DNA of 64,000 nt from Dendrophyllia cribrosa (GCA_024195265.1 JAJLRJ010000004.1:44747068-44811067), one strand, 5' to 3'; shown: positions 24,497 through 36,846, counted from the first letter of the stretch. Notes: generated from the letters alone by a model not told the origin. Numbers and translations: made by a program.

Positions 24497-25750
24497 CCCT
24501 GTCGGGTCACCTGCCCCGGGAATCGCTTTTGCTGCGGCCAACACCGTACCTAGTTTACTTCCGGTTTTCAGAAATGGCGTAATTAGTGATGTCGGCAACT
24601 ATAACTCAAATATTTACCGTTCTAATTTCGACGGAATTGATAAAAATTAAATGTCTGTGATTTTCGGATGTGATCTATTTCTGGTAAAAGGAAAGCGGGT
24701 TTCATTTTTCTAACCAAATCAATTGTCAAACAGTCGAGATCGAATAAATCGTTGAATAAAACACGTCCCGGCACGTCACAGAATTGCTGAGTGAACAATT
24801 CTCAAGCATTACTCCGTGGAGTCACGTTCAAATTCCACACATCTCGTATTCATGTCACGCTATTTGATCGATCGTGTTGATATTGTTAATTTATTCGAAA
24901 CCCCATCACCGATTCTCCAAAATGCCTGTGTTTAAACAATCCTGATTCCTTGTAGTAGGTGGTTTCAAGGATTTTAAAGCGAAAAAAATATACAGAGTTC
25001 TAAACTTATGTTTTTTCTAACAGTACCAAGCCGATCAGAGAAAAAAATATAGACCTGAAACTGTAGCCTACTAAAGGGGGGTGTGGGGTGGGGGGTGGGG
25101 GCAGGTGGCGGTGTTGGGCAATTTTTCTGATCTTGAATTTTTTTCCGTTTTGATGTTGTGCAAGAATTTTTTTCGGGATTGCTCCATACCTTTTTTTCCT
25201 TTCGCTCGCTGTGCATTATTTTTTTTTCTTTACTTTTGCTGTGCAGGAATTTGTTTTTAGTAATTGCCCAACCCCCAGCCCCCCCCCCCCCCCCCCCCCC
25301 CCCCCCTTCTTAACAATAAAATGGTCCGTCCCTAAGGAGTGCTTGAAGCGGACTGTGGAATGTAAATGTGGATTGGACTGTGCATATTGATAGATTCTAG
25401 ATTGTATATTGTGGCTTGCTAATATAAAACTCTAAAATGAAAACTGGGTGGAAACTGAGACCAAACGAGCCAGTTTCGAAGCCCATCGGGCTCCTTGTTC
25501 GATCTAAACTCGACTGTTTGACAATTGATTTGGTTAGAAAAATTCAACCCGCTTTCCCTTTACCAGAAATAGATCACATCCGAAAATCACAGAGATTTAA
25601 TTTTTAACAATTCCGTCGAAATTAGAACAGTAAATATTGGAATTATAGTTGCCGACATCACTAATTACGCCATTTCTGAAAACCGGAAGTAAACTAGGTA
25701 CGGTGTTGGCCGCAGCAAAAGCGATTCCCGGGGCAGGTGACCCGACAGGG

Positions 25751-25784
<34 letters not shown>

Positions 25785-25830
25785 GTATTTTAAGAACTGA
25801 CTCGTCGCAGAGCGACGAGCCAGTTAATAA
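23676..25830. repeat. Interleaved inverted repeat A-B-A'-B'
   Basis: A is 23676-24419 and its reverse complement A' is 24743-25500. B is about 24411-24742 and its reverse complement B' is 25501-25830. The arms match closely along their length, including a poly-G/poly-C run (23871-23890 against ~25280-25306) and a poly-T/poly-A run (~24465-24496 against 25750-25780). The open frames in this block mirror each other and are not genes. The order is not a simple hairpin, because B is outside the A-A' stem on one side and closes a second stem around A'. Confidence 0.85.
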
Positions 25831-26412
25831 ACTGTTCAAGTATCGGGAGTTAAGGAGCTGCCAAAGTGGTTTAAAGGCCTCTAGCTTGAAAGAAATGTCC
25901 ACCCATTACAACAAGAAAGCAAAAAGGCGCCATAAAAGCGTCTAAATCTAACCTCGGTAATGTCCTGTGGAGCAAATGAACTCAGACCTGTGATTAAACA
26001 TTCTCCTGTGCTGACAAAAAACCGTTTGGAAGCTTTCACCTCGTTGTTTTAGCTTTCAAAGTCGTCAAGAGCGTTGACTGAAGACTTTTCCGATCCGGCG
26101 TAAATAACTGAATAAACAAAACGGCGGCAGCGTACGTCGAAACCTTTCAACAATACCAGTCTGCGGATAAGAGCAAAACCATGGCGACGTCTATGTTTTG
26201 CTTCGTTCTTTTACAAAGTTTCTAACAGTGGCTAAGAAAGACGAAAAACTTGTGATGCAGTTCTTGTAGAGAGTGCATGAATATTCACACATGAATTCAC
26301 CTGTCAAAATTTCGACCAATCTGAAGTGGAGTAATCGAAGCGTGGCAAAGTGAATTTTTGTAACGAAAACAATCGCAGCGTGACAGAAATTTTTGCATGT
26401 ATATTATTAACA

Positions 26413-26577
26413 AGTAATCACATGATTATTCTCGTGCAATTTGGAATAAATGAGCACTCGTAAATTTTTCAAAGACCACAAATTGCACTCGCCGAAGCGG
26501 CTCGTGCAATTTGTAGTCTTTGAAAAATTTACTCGTGCTCATTTATTCCAAATTGCACTCGAAATCATGTGATTACC
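26413..26577. repeat. Palindromic repeat ending in GTAATCACATGATT
   Basis: Two ~75-base arms, with CTCGTGCAATTTGGAATAAA and a TTTTTCAAAGAC motif, face each other around CCGAAGCGG. It is a non-coding hairpin element. Confidence 0.8.
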
Positions 26578-27034
26578 TATACTTATTGACGAAACTTGCC
26601 ATTCTTGTTAAACGTTTACTTTTTCAGCCGTTGTTTTATCTGTTTAGTTCATATTTCTTTGCTTCTATCACTTTTAGCGATGGTTTCTTCCAATTTCAAG
26701 GTAATAAAGTAGCTCAAGCTCCTGGCCATGATCATTAATACACGACATTTTAGCCGGGACATTTGTCCCGATACGTACGTTTTGTGATTGGTTAAAAAAA
26801 GCACTATCACAAACAACCAATCAGAAGTAAAATCAAAACTGCTGGCTTTTCCTTTTCAAACAGTCGAGTGGCGAGCGGGCGAGTACGAAAACTGGAGCAA
26901 GCGAACGAGCCGAGAGGAAACTGGGGGAGAGGTGCATTACTTTCGCTCACTCGGTCGATCGCCCTGATCATGCGTATTTGCTCGCCTGCTCGACTATCCA
27001 GAACGGGACTCTAGAAGTCTACAATCGTGTCGAA

Positions 27035-27190
27035 TACATGACTTGCTCGCACGCGTTTTCCCGCGCTTGACGCCGGCGACATGTATTTGCTTCGGAGTTC
27101 TGATTGGTTCATCGGATTGTCTGCGTCTCTTGTGATTTAGCAGAGTGATTACTTTGGTTTTAAGAGTGATTATTATTATTATTATTATTT
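27035..27190 (-). mobile_element. Truncated inverted copy of the MITE at 46393-46681
   Basis: TGACTTGCTCGCACGCGTTT with CCCGCGCTTGACGCCGGCG and TTGGTTCATCGGATTGT match the reverse complement of 46450-46560. The ends are lost, and it runs into an ATT microsatellite at ~27170-27189. Confidence 0.65.
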
Positions 27191-27620
27191 GGGTTTTCTA
27201 ACACCAGACAGAAACCGCTCTAGTTCATCAGTAATTACGTGTACTCACTGACGGATCTTCATGACGTTTCTTGCCCGAGTGTTTTTATGGTGAGGCTTTT
27301 AGACGCTTGGTATCCAAAACTAATAGTTCTCTTTCTAATGGCTGTCATTATCCCATAACCGTAGCTGTTGATGGACAATCATGATTGAAAGGTACTTTAC
27401 AAAGGCATTAATTGACATCATAAGCACAGCTGCATTAGTGGGCCGTGCATTAAGTACTCGACGGTAATTGTTATTTGCGGTATATTAGAAAGCATAAACC
27501 TTCATGCTTTCTTGTGGTATATTTATGGCAATATCGGCTGCAGGCTTTGGAAGGAAAAGTTTAGAATTCTTGTCTTTGCCATTATTTTTTGAATTAATGG
27601 AAGGCCGGTTTATTATTTAG

Positions 27621-27807
27621 AGGAAAAGAGCTGTATGCGATAAAACCAGCAGATACCCGACTTGTCAGGAACTAAATGCAGAAAGAAAGGTAGGCGAATA
27701 CTGATCTGTAGCATTGCAATTAGAAAAGGAGCAGATTTATATGGCCAGAGTTTTCTGATTCAGCTAACTGATCCGAAAAGAAAAGCTCTCAACATGTCTG
27801 CAGAAGG
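27621..27807 (+). CDS. Two candidate exons in phase with the 18.9-20.5 kb chain
   Basis: Exon 27621-27689 follows TTTATTATTTAG and precedes GTAGGC; it is open only in phase 0 and has 23 codons (starts RKRAVCDK). Exon 27764-27807 follows TTTTCTGATTCAG and precedes GTAAAG; it begins in phase 0 and leaves two bases. The intron between would be only 74 bases, which is short. Function unknown. Confidence 0.35.
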
Positions 27808-28362
27808 GTAAAGTCATTAAAGAAAAAAGAAAAAATGGTATTTATTAACCTAATTTAAATAAAAACCCTGACGCAGAGCATTGTCGAAAAGCCGGGAAAA
27901 GAATGTATATTTTCAAGGATAACTAGAATAAATGACGGTATACTTCGGTTTATCAGCAGCAAGCAAGAATTTTTCAGAAATTCACTCTTCTATGCTAAGT
28001 AAAAGTGTCTTATCTTCAGTAACTCAGAATGCTCTTGCGTGCAATAACCGCTTTCCTTTCTTTTATCATCACTGTTTTGCTTTTCGTCCGTTTTCTACTC
28101 ATCCGGGTTGCGTAAACAAAAAAAGTGAGGTTGTCCTACAAAAACGCAAAGTCAGGTGCCATAAAACTGAACGATTTGAACAATAAATGAAAATAATGTT
28201 TTCACTCGACTAGTGACACCGAACTAACAACCCTTTTGTCGAATTTACATTCAAAACGGATTAAAAAAAGCTTTTGGTCTTTAACACAATCATCCCAAAG
28301 TTTAAAAACATCGTGCGTGGATAATTTCTTTTAGATATAATCTTAAACTAGAAAAGACTGTG

Positions 28363-28429
28363 TGCCAATATTCCGGTTTTATTTACAATAAACTTTCCTT
28401 AAGGCAACCGATAAAACCGAAATATTGGC
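28363..28429. repeat. Short hairpin
   Basis: GCCAATATTCCGGTTTTAT is matched inversely by ATAAAACCGAAATATTGGC 28 bases later. The surrounding 28.2-30.6 kb has no supported gene. Confidence 0.6.
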
Positions 28430-30626
28430 AAGACATATACCAAGAGATTCAAATTAAGAGTTCAAAATATATTTTATAATTTCCTTGGCAGTACGCACAT
28501 TAAGATGTTATCTCCCGACTAACTGTTCCTGGGTCTCCAAGGATACGTCCAATATTGACTGGGGGGTAATTCAGTTCGTGTGTTTTCTAGTTTAGATCAT
28601 GTTATTTATACAATCATGTGGAAAACTCCGTTACACAGTGCGAACACAAGGGGCCAAGTAAAAAAATGGTTTCTGTTCGATAAAGAAATGACTGTATGAG
28701 CGTTTTTTCGCGCCATAAAAGGAGTTGAAATAACGAAGTAGTTGGTGTACATATTATTTAACAACTTGACAGTTATATAGGCGGGATGCCATTGAAAATG
28801 GAACAGGTGCTTTTAATCATGAATAGAACAAGAACTGAGACGAGTCCAAAATTCAATTGTAAGTACAGTACTGGTCAACACTCGGCAAGTAATTCCGTAA
28901 TTGTATCACATTGTTCATTGTACCAGAAACTTCCTTAAAACGCCCCCACTCTGTAAAGCGCTGAGAGCGGTTTTTTGTTGCAGTTGAATGAAAATAAATA
29001 CGGTAAATGTTTTCGGACGCACGAGAGTCAATTCCGGCATTTTCCTGTCAGCATAGATGTTTCCCATTAAAATAAAAGTATTTTTTTGTGTTGAAATTTA
29101 TGTTTTTATTTTTCGTACAGAACAATAAAAAAGGATGAATCGAAATGAAATCGAAATCCGATGTCAGATAATTTCAGTAAAATTTTAAATGAAATTTGAT
29201 CACACACTGTATTGCTCAACTCAGACATTTCTTTAAATTAAAACATGGTATCTCGAACTCAATTCTTTCTTAATTTTATTCTCTCTCCAATCCGCGATCA
29301 AAGTGAACTCAAATTTGGCCTAACATAGTTCAAAGACTGTTCTTTCGAAGGCCAGGAATTTTTTGTATGAGCGAATCGGGCAATTAAATAAAATGTTTTG
29401 CGAAATGTTCGACCGGGTGGGGGATTCGTGGGTTTCCAAGTTGCATGTTCTCTTTCCCTAATTTTCAGCGAGTCGAGCCGTTATTTTGAAAATTCCACTT
29501 TGCGAGCCACAAATCGCCAAAATTAACACATGAAACAAAGTTTAACAACATGGCAGTGATTTTGAGTGTTCTTATTTTATTTTCAACAGTTTTAAGAGCT
29601 CTAAATTTTGCCTCAGTTTGTGAGGCTAGTTTTATAATTTAACGAATACTGCCATTACACGTGCACAGTACACCACACAAACAGGGGATGGTATGCCTGT
29701 GATTCAGTTATAAAGGACTTATTTTAATTCTGAATTCATTTGTTGTTTTTGCTGAAATGATATTTATTCGCAAGAAAATTGGCTTAACAAAGCATGATTT
29801 TAAAACTGGATCAGTCACAAAAGATAATTTACCTGTCACGAAATAAAATCTATTGATCAGAAGCATAACGCGGAGTTGTTGTTTTAACTCCGGAGATTTT
29901 GTGTTGATTCAGTTTAACAATTTTAAATCATGCAGCTAGTTTCCCTTTTAGCGATAATTTTATGGCTCGTGTAAAAATTTGAAAGCTGAATAAAAATTGC
30001 TGTTGGAGCACTTGTTTCCAGCAATTCTGCATTGCAAGGTAATTAAGCTGATGAAAATCTAGGTCCCCGACATTTATGCGGTAAAAATTGATACTAAATT
30101 ATTCCTGCTTTTTTACTTAAAACGCTAGAGCTAATCTAGAGTTTCAGAAAATCAATTTAGTTATTGGTAGCATAGACAAGTTTATTCACCCGAGCCAGAC
30201 AACAATTTTAGTTGCTACTCCAAGAAGCAAATATTTTGAAGAAAACTTTTATTGGGTACGAAAAAACTACGTAAAACCAGAACTAAATTATTTGCATTAA
30301 TTATAAAAAAGTAGGTTTTCTAGGAAGAACCTACAAATTCAATGGAAAATCAGACAAATCGCAATTTAAGATTCAAGCCACTCGGTTGAGTTAATTTGAT
30401 TTACAGCCGCAGGCGAGGCGCGATATTCCCCTAGTGAAGTCAATTTAATTACTTTTCTTTTCATTCGTTAGCTTTTAATATTTGGTGTCAAGAAATATTA
30501 TCAATTTAATAAAGTTCTCTTTGCCACCCTGAAGAACGTTTTTAATCATGGCGTGCTCGTTAAACGCTCTTGCACAAAGTCATCCATTCAGTTATAAAAA
30601 ACTTATTTAATCAACTATCGAGACAG

Positions 30627-30688
30627 ACAAGCCAGCAAATTTGAAACAAACAGTTCAGCAGTGCAACCGCTTGGCAGTCACCCAGCAA
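30627..30688 (+). CDS. Candidate small exon, Ser/Ala-rich
   Basis: This segment lies between AG (30625-30626) and GTATGT and is open in the frame that completes the two bases left by 27764-27807 and itself leaves one base. It encodes about 20 residues (QASKFETNSSAVQ...). Phase agreement is the only link to its neighbours. Confidence 0.3.
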
Positions 30689-30828
30689 GTATGTAGCTTC
30701 TTTATGCAATGTTAACAAGCACTGGTTTTCACTAAGAGTGCCAAAAATCAAAATTAAGAAAAATCCCAAATTTCATTTTAGAAAATATTGAGAAACAAAT
30801 GGTACCATTCAAAAGTACTGCAGAAGAG

Positions 30829-30885
30829 GTTTTATTTGAATGGTCACATCACAGGATTTCGTCAACAGACTCAGAAGTTAGAACC
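30829..30885 (+). repeat. Copy of the GTCAACAGACTCA repeat also present at 62 kb
   Basis: The TTTATTTGAATGGTCACATC...AGGATTTCGTCAACAGACTC block is the same dispersed unit as at 62050, 62159 and 62538. Confidence 0.7.
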
Positions 30886-32139
30886 ACTCTATTTCTATTA
30901 CCACACTATTTCACATAATCAGTGACTCCGGGAGTGATCGAGTTCGACAAAACAGCCTTACACATAATTTAGTTTCTCCTAGGCCAGTCTTTAGTTGTTA
31001 AACCTATGTCCACCATCGCCAGCATATTCGCATGTGTTACCGTTATTTTTCCCACGCTTTGCAAAAATCCAAAGCCGAAAGCCATATACTACCCCATTCC
31101 AGGCGTTCAGATGGTGGAGAGCGAAGGGTAGGCGGCGTGTAAAGGAAACGTATTGCGAGTGCTGAAGGAAAGGGATAGGCGCAAATCCTGGCACCACAAC
31201 GCCTAGGACAGGCTAGCCAGATAAGAAAACGTCGATCTTGTTTACGTTCGACCAATTCGTTATTCTTCAAGCTATGAAACAAGCTAAAAAATTGCAACAT
31301 GGACAGGTTTTCTGAAATCTCAGAAGGGAAGTCTGTCTGCCTGTAGTGGTCTATTCGGCTTCAAATTTGAGCAGAAGCATGAGCCAAGTTCGAGCAACGT
31401 TCTCAGCTAATTTAGTTTAACTCCGCAGACTCCCTCCTTCCAGTAGATATGCAAGGAGCCTCTAGAAATGAGCTTGGAGACACTTTAGCTAGGACGAGAG
31501 AGTGCGGTTCCTTCACCCATGCAGAGCTTCGGTCCCCGCAATAGACTGGCAGCTTGCTAAAATGTAAAATAGAAATTACAGTGATTGTTGAAAGGAATTT
31601 CATGTTTCAACGGTACAAAAGAATGTTCTTCTCGTCCTCTACCTCCCACACGAGAAAGGCGTGGAAACGGAAACGTCTTATTAAAAAAAAACTACAAGGC
31701 AAATAAAACATGATACACGTAATATTTTGCCAATTCAAAGGCCCCGACACACTGTGATAGCTTTAGGTTAAGCAGCAAGAAGCAATCAACACGTATATTT
31801 TCCTTCTTCATTCATATTGAAACGGAAACATCCGTAACAAATTGCCTATGTTTTTTTGTGAAGCTCACTATACTATAGCTTCTGTATAATTAATGTTCAT
31901 AAATTTATTGTATACCTTTTTGTCGTGAAAAATAACTTCCTTCGTTTTGATACTGATTTCTCTTTTTTCTTTGTTTTGTTAATAGTCAAAGTGTTTAATT
32001 AAATTTTTTCAGCTCAGTAACAAAAAGGAATTCAGTTTTGTCATTTGCGGGTGACTGTATGATTAATTACATATAAGTTCTTTTTATAAGTGACAAATAT
32101 TCCTTAGAAACGATAAGATATATGTAAAAAATACATTAG

Positions 32140-32741
32140 CGTCACTTTTGTCTTCCATCGATGGAGTCACTGCACCGTTGCCGATCTTAAGACAAGCAAG
32201 ACTCCAGGCAATCTGGTATTAGGTAATTTTTGTCTTTTTTCGACTGCTTAATTGCTCTTTGTGAACTTTGGTCAAAAGTCAAAACCAACGGGAAAATATT
32301 TGCCGTTTTAACTTACAGTTTTTAATTTGTCCCGTGATACTACGCTATTGGTACATCATACTGAATGGTTTGGAAGTTTATACACATCCAACTCTGGTGG
32401 TATTTTTTCTCACTTTGAATATTTTAGATAAAAGACATGCAGACAGATCGATTCTAAATAATTAAAATCGCAGTTTTGTAGACACTCGATTCGCGAATTA
32501 GTGCCGTGTATTTAATTTAAAATTCAATTATTTTCTCTTTTCTTTCTCTCATTATTTAACTAAAGAAGTGTCTTCCGAGACCTATAAAGATTTAACAAAC
32601 TCCCATATCTTCCTTTCTCCATAACGTTACCCTTGCAATTGGTTGTTATGTCAATTTCTAGGTGGTTATCAAACACTGAGTCCAGAGGAGGACAGCGAGG
32701 ACACCGTCGACACTTCTGCACCTGTTTTAGAAATATTGTAA
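32140..32741 (+). CDS. Two terminal exons of an unrecognised gene
   Basis: Exon 32140-32222 (donor GTAATT) reads ...VADLKTSKTPGNLVLG and leaves one base. Exon 32662-32741 follows TCAATTTCTAG and supplies two bases. It reads GYQTLSPEEDSEDTVDTSAP and then five more residues to TAA at 32739-32741. The acidic Ser/Thr-rich tail and the exact phase match look like a real protein C-terminus, and several AATAAA-like signals follow. It may be the end of the gene starting at 18860, although the phase from 30627-30688 does not fit this frame directly, so at least one exon is missing or wrong. An alternative frame across 32142-32215 is also open. Confidence 0.45.
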
Positions 32742-32950
32742 CATTTCTCTATTTTCTCAAAATTCAAAAACATAATAATAAGGTCTATGAAGATTTTTAT
32801 TTTCTTTTATAATAAATCATTTTCTTTAATTATAGGTATAACTTATTTGTAAACGACAAGGTTTATCAAGAGTATGTTTTGTTTATTTTGCATGTTGCTC
32901 ACAGCGTAATTTAATTATACAGCAAACAACCAATAAAACTATCCGCTATA

Positions 32951-33130
32951 CACCTTATTCCAAAATGGCGGCCAATTTATTATTCTTTTATATGCATGTT
33001 AATTAGCCCTCTTGGCCTCATTTTCACTTGAAACTTTTTTTTGTATTTTGCACATGCTGACGAGGCCAAGAGGGCTAATTTACATGGATATAAAAGAATA
33101 ATAAAATGGCCACCATTTTGGAATAAGGTG
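32951..33130. mobile_element. Palindromic MITE, CACCTTATTCC ends, TA duplication
   Basis: The 180-base hairpin is flanked by TA (32949-32950, 33131-33132). Arms include CACCTTATTCCAAAATGGCG and TTAGCCCTCTTGGCCTC. Confidence 0.85.
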
Positions 33131-33337
33131 TATATTTCGAAGTTTTAAAGTAGAGTTGTTTTTCCTATTCGTTTTCTCCAGTAAATATTCGTATTTCTTG
33201 ACATTGCGGCATGGCAGTGTTATTCGCAATTCCCCTTTGGGAATTCGAGCTAGTTGTATTACTTGTTTCCACGAGGTTCACCCATTGACGCCACCAGTTA
33301 CAAGCTCATTTTCCACCCGCCCCCAGCTCGCCAATAT

Positions 33338-33388
33338 TCAATCAATAATATCAATCAATATATCAATCAATCAATTAATCAATCAATG
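33338..33388. repeat. (TCAA)n-like microsatellite
   Basis: Repeated ATCAATCAAT units with interruptions; open frames crossing it are not supported. Confidence 0.85.
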
Positions 33389-33921
33389 GAGAACATGTTT
33401 CCGGGCATCGTCAGGTGTTTCGCGTCCGGGGTGTAGTCGTACTGTATTTTTCATATATTTTGAGAGTCTTACGGCTCGTTAAGGTGACTCGCTCGAAATG
33501 CAAAATGCGCTCATCTGTGACCTGGAGGCAATTTCGCAACGGCAAACTTTTGGTTATAACTTTTTTGATTTTTACTCTATTGCAATAATTCTTTTTGTAT
33601 CTCCTAGTTGAATGAAGCATGGATTAATAAATATGAACCGATTTTCTTCGAAATAAATACAGAAGCCAAAATATGGATTTGCGCAAACCCCTCATTTCAT
33701 ATTGAGGCCCTCCTAGAAAAAAAATGGTCCGTTTTATTTGGCTCAAAATTTGCGAATCGAATTCCTTTGGTATAGTCTAGAATGTGGCCAAGTTACAAAA
33801 AATTCGTCGAAACAAAAACGCTGCAACAGAAATGCCGTCAACTTAGGAGCTTGTTTCCACCCGAGGTATTGCGGCTCGAAAAATAATAATCATGGACACT
33901 CAACACCAAGAATATGTTGTA

Positions 33922-34056
33922 TAGAGGTTTTGCACGGCAGCCATGTTGCATGGCAGGAACAATGAAAATGTTTTGCATTAGAAAGAACATTCTTTCCCAT
34001 AGGGAAAAGAATCTATTGTTCCTGCCATGCAACATGGCTGCCGTGCAAAACCTCTA
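33922..34056. mobile_element. Palindromic MITE, TAGAGGTTTTGCACGG ends
   Basis: TATAGAGGTTTTGCACGGCA and its inverse bound 139 bases including TA on each side; the arms contain GCCATGTTGCATGGCAGGAAC. Three short open frames are shadows of it. Confidence 0.85.
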
Positions 34057-34260
34057 TAGGCATGCGTTATATCTTACAGCAAGTTCGATTGCGAATGTTA
34101 CAAGCCATTAAAGTTTACTGACTCAGTCTTTAGTCCAAGAGATTATACCGAGATTATATATTATTTTGCTCCTAAAACATATAACGACATTTCATGATGT
34201 TTTACATGACAAAATACTTTTGGAGTATTTTGGGATTTCTGCGCCCGGCACGCCATTTTA

Positions 34261-34446
34261 CAGTGGAACCCCGTTAATACGGTCACCAACGGGCCATGAA
34301 AATTTGGCCGTATAAACGGGGTGGCCGCATTAACGGGGTTTCGTTATAAGAAAATGTATGGGCGCGCGTTTCGCCAGGACAAAAAAAGTGACCGTAATAA
34401 CGAGGTGACCGTATTAACGAGGTGACCGTAAGGCGGGTTTCCACTG
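34261..34446. mobile_element. Pogo/Tigger-type MITE
   Basis: It begins CAGTGGAACCCCGTTAATAC and ends with the inverse GTTTCCACTG, flanked by TA (34259-34260, 34447-34448). The ends and the repeated GACCGTATTAACG(G/A)GGT motifs are typical of pogo/Tigger derivatives. Confidence 0.85.
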
Positions 34447-35307
34447 TAAAAGGGGAAAAAAGCTCTGTGGAGGATGTTGTGTTTTAGCTAGACACACTTT
34501 TAATTTTAAATTCACAAGAATTGCAGCAGAACCGCGACAAAACAGCAGTGCACTGTTTAGTCAACAAAAATAATTTTTCTGTAAAGAGAAAAAAAAATTA
34601 AAAAGGCTTTGAAATAGTCAATTAAAAAACAGCAGGATAGCCTGTAATGTCCGGTCATTTAGCTGCCGAGAGTACAATAGACTTAGCATTTAATTGAAGC
34701 AACAATATAACATATTGCAAATGTCTTCATTGTTTCAAGACTCATTCGGCAAAGATGGCTTGATGTCATTAAAGTGTTGGTAACACAATTTGTTTCCTCC
34801 CTGGATAATGTACTTAATTAAGTCCAGTATTATCAACAAAAAAGACAGATTCTTTTTAAAGTTTAAATTTCCGTTGCATGCTGCAACAAATGTGAACCGA
34901 ACAAATCCTGCCGCTAAGAACCTTTCCTATCTTTAAAAGAAGGTACTTTAAGAAATAAAAAAGGCAGCTTATGAACCTTATGCAAATTCTCCGGAACAGA
35001 TATTGAGTTTATTTTAGATAACTTCATGCAGAGAAAATTATGTTTTATCTTGCTTTATGTTAAGAGGTAACATTATCACATATTTAAAACCACATTTTCA
35101 AAAAATAGTTAAGACAATGTGTGTATATTTCTCGACAGGGGGATGGACGACTTGTCATATCTTCATGGAAAAGAAACTTCTGAACAACGGGGATAAAAGC
35201 AACGTTTATTAGAAAATACAGCTGTCTGACTCGGAGTTGAAAATATTCAACAACAAACAGGAAATATCCAGAATTAGGCTGAAAACTGAGAAATCCTTTC
35301 GCTGGAA

Positions 35308-36360
35308 ATGGCCTCCTATTCGCTTGAAACGATTTTAACCTCCATCTTTATGATCACCGTTTCGGTTGTGGCTGTAATCGGTAATTTGCTGGTCATCGTG
35401 GCGATTTTGTGGAACAAAAGACTTCGCACGGTGTGCAACTTTCTTTTCCTTAACCTCGCTGTGGCTGACATGCTTCAAGGAGCCATTTCCATGCCGCTTC
35501 GTCTCGCCGATCAACTCAATCAAACAGACAACAGTAGGTTGATTCCATGCCTGGTTGTTATACCGCTGACTGTGTTTCTTTTTGGCGCTTCAAACTTTAA
35601 CCTGACGCTGATAAGCCTTGATCGATACTTGGCATTGAAAAAGCCTTTCTTGTACCCCACCCTGGCTGTACCTTATAAAGTAGCCTTTATTATCGCGGTA
35701 TCTTGGGTGCTAATTTTTATCATCGCGTTTCTGCCCATAATGGGATGGGGAGCCGCTACAACCGCTGAAGTTGCTGACATCTGCTTGTTCTCCACCACGC
35801 TGAGCAGAGAATATCTGTTCATGTTATTTTCCATCGTCAATTTAGCCGTGTTCTTAATCCTTGCATTCACCAACTATTTTATCCTAAAAACTGCAAGAAG
35901 ACAGATCCGTCGTATCAATGTCAGCAAACATCAAGGATCAACAACGGACGGGCATCCATGTTCGATCTACAAGGACAACGTATCGACTGCGGTCGTCAGT
36001 CTCCGATCCTCTACCGATTGCAACACGATGACTAGCGACCGAGTACGAGTGCCAAGGGCCGGTGGAAGCAGGGAGCGAAGAGCGACAAAGATTGTTCTGA
36101 TCGTCGTCGGTTTTTTTGTATTTTTGACAACGCCAATCACAGTGATTGACATCATCAGTTTGTTAGGTTGCCCTACCTGCACTCCTCTCACTGTTGTCAA
36201 GGTAACTGTGTTTATGGCGTACGCTAACGCTTGTGTCAACGTCTTTGTATACGCTGGCTTCAACACAGAAATGAGAAATACTTGGGTTGCTATTTATGGA
36301 AGTGCTAAACAAGCTATATTGAGTCGTTTTAGAGGTGGACAAGCACCTAATGAGAAATGA
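35308..36360 (+). CDS. Rhodopsin-like (class A) G-protein-coupled receptor
   Basis: This intronless gene of 350 residues has a well-placed start (GAAATGG) and stop TGA. Seven hydrophobic segments are visible. Landmarks: Asn26 (GNLLVI, TM1), Asp54 (LAVAD, TM2), Cys81 and Cys159 as the likely disulfide, Asp105-Arg106-Tyr107 (TM3), Trp133 (TM4) and Pro276 (TM6). TM7 has NVFVY (311-315) instead of NPxxY, and TM6 has FFVFLTTP instead of CWxP, so the activation switches deviate from the norm. The N-terminus is very short; the third intracellular loop (~195-260) is basic and Ser/Thr-rich. General shape resembles amine, adenosine or melatonin receptors, but no ligand can be assigned. Plasma-membrane location is inferred. 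Confidence 0.9.
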   Translation: MASYSLETILTSIFMITVSVVAVIGNLLVIVAILWNKRLRTVCNFLFLNLAVADMLQGAISMPLRLADQLNQTDNSRLIPCLVVIPLTVFLFGASNFNLTLISLDRYLALKKPFLYPTLAVPYKVAFIIAVSWVLIFIIAFLPIMGWGAATTAEVADICLFSTTLSREYLFMLFSIVNLAVFLILAFTNYFILKTARRQIRRINVSKHQGSTTDGHPCSIYKDNVSTAVVSLRSSTDCNTMTSDRVRVPRAGGSRERRATKIVLIVVGFFVFLTTPITVIDIISLLGCPTCTPLTVVKVTVFMAYANACVNVFVYAGFNTEMRNTWVAIYGSAKQAILSRFRGGQAPNEK

Positions 36361-36846
36361 GACTGGACGTTGATTTACAGTGTCTTGAAATTTTAATCGA
36401 TCGAGTTAATGTATCTTACCAAAGGTCTGGGTAGAAGCAAAAGGACCTTTGGGGACTGATGCGATAAAAAGCGCCGGAATACGGAGCGTGCGCAATAACA
36501 TTCAAATGGTTGGCAACTGGGGCCCATAACTAGCGGTCATTGCAGTAAAAACGAAAACCAACTTGCAAAAGGGACAATTTTGAGACTTAGAAGTTGCAGA
36601 CTTCGTAAAGAGAAAACTGGCCTCAATTCAGAGAAGTCGGAATCATGCGACATTTTGAAACAACCGAAGCCCGCAGTCCTGCCTTGAGAGTGGACAGCAG
36701 ACCTCTTAGTGCATTCCAATCATATTTCTTATTAATAAATACATACTACATGGAATACGCGCCTAACAAGAGCAAATATAGTGCGCCTGCGTACTGGGTC
36801 TTTTCGCAGACGTTTAAAAACTTTTAAAACCGGACTCTGTAAAATT

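Noticed and set aside
23811..25945. Several ORFs of 70-130 residues
   Set aside because: They pair up as mirror images within the A-B-A'-B' repeat and run through homopolymers.
30991..31300. Overlapping - strand ORFs of 68 and 85 residues
   Set aside because: No recognised domain, no splice support and no start context; the longer one is interrupted in other frames.
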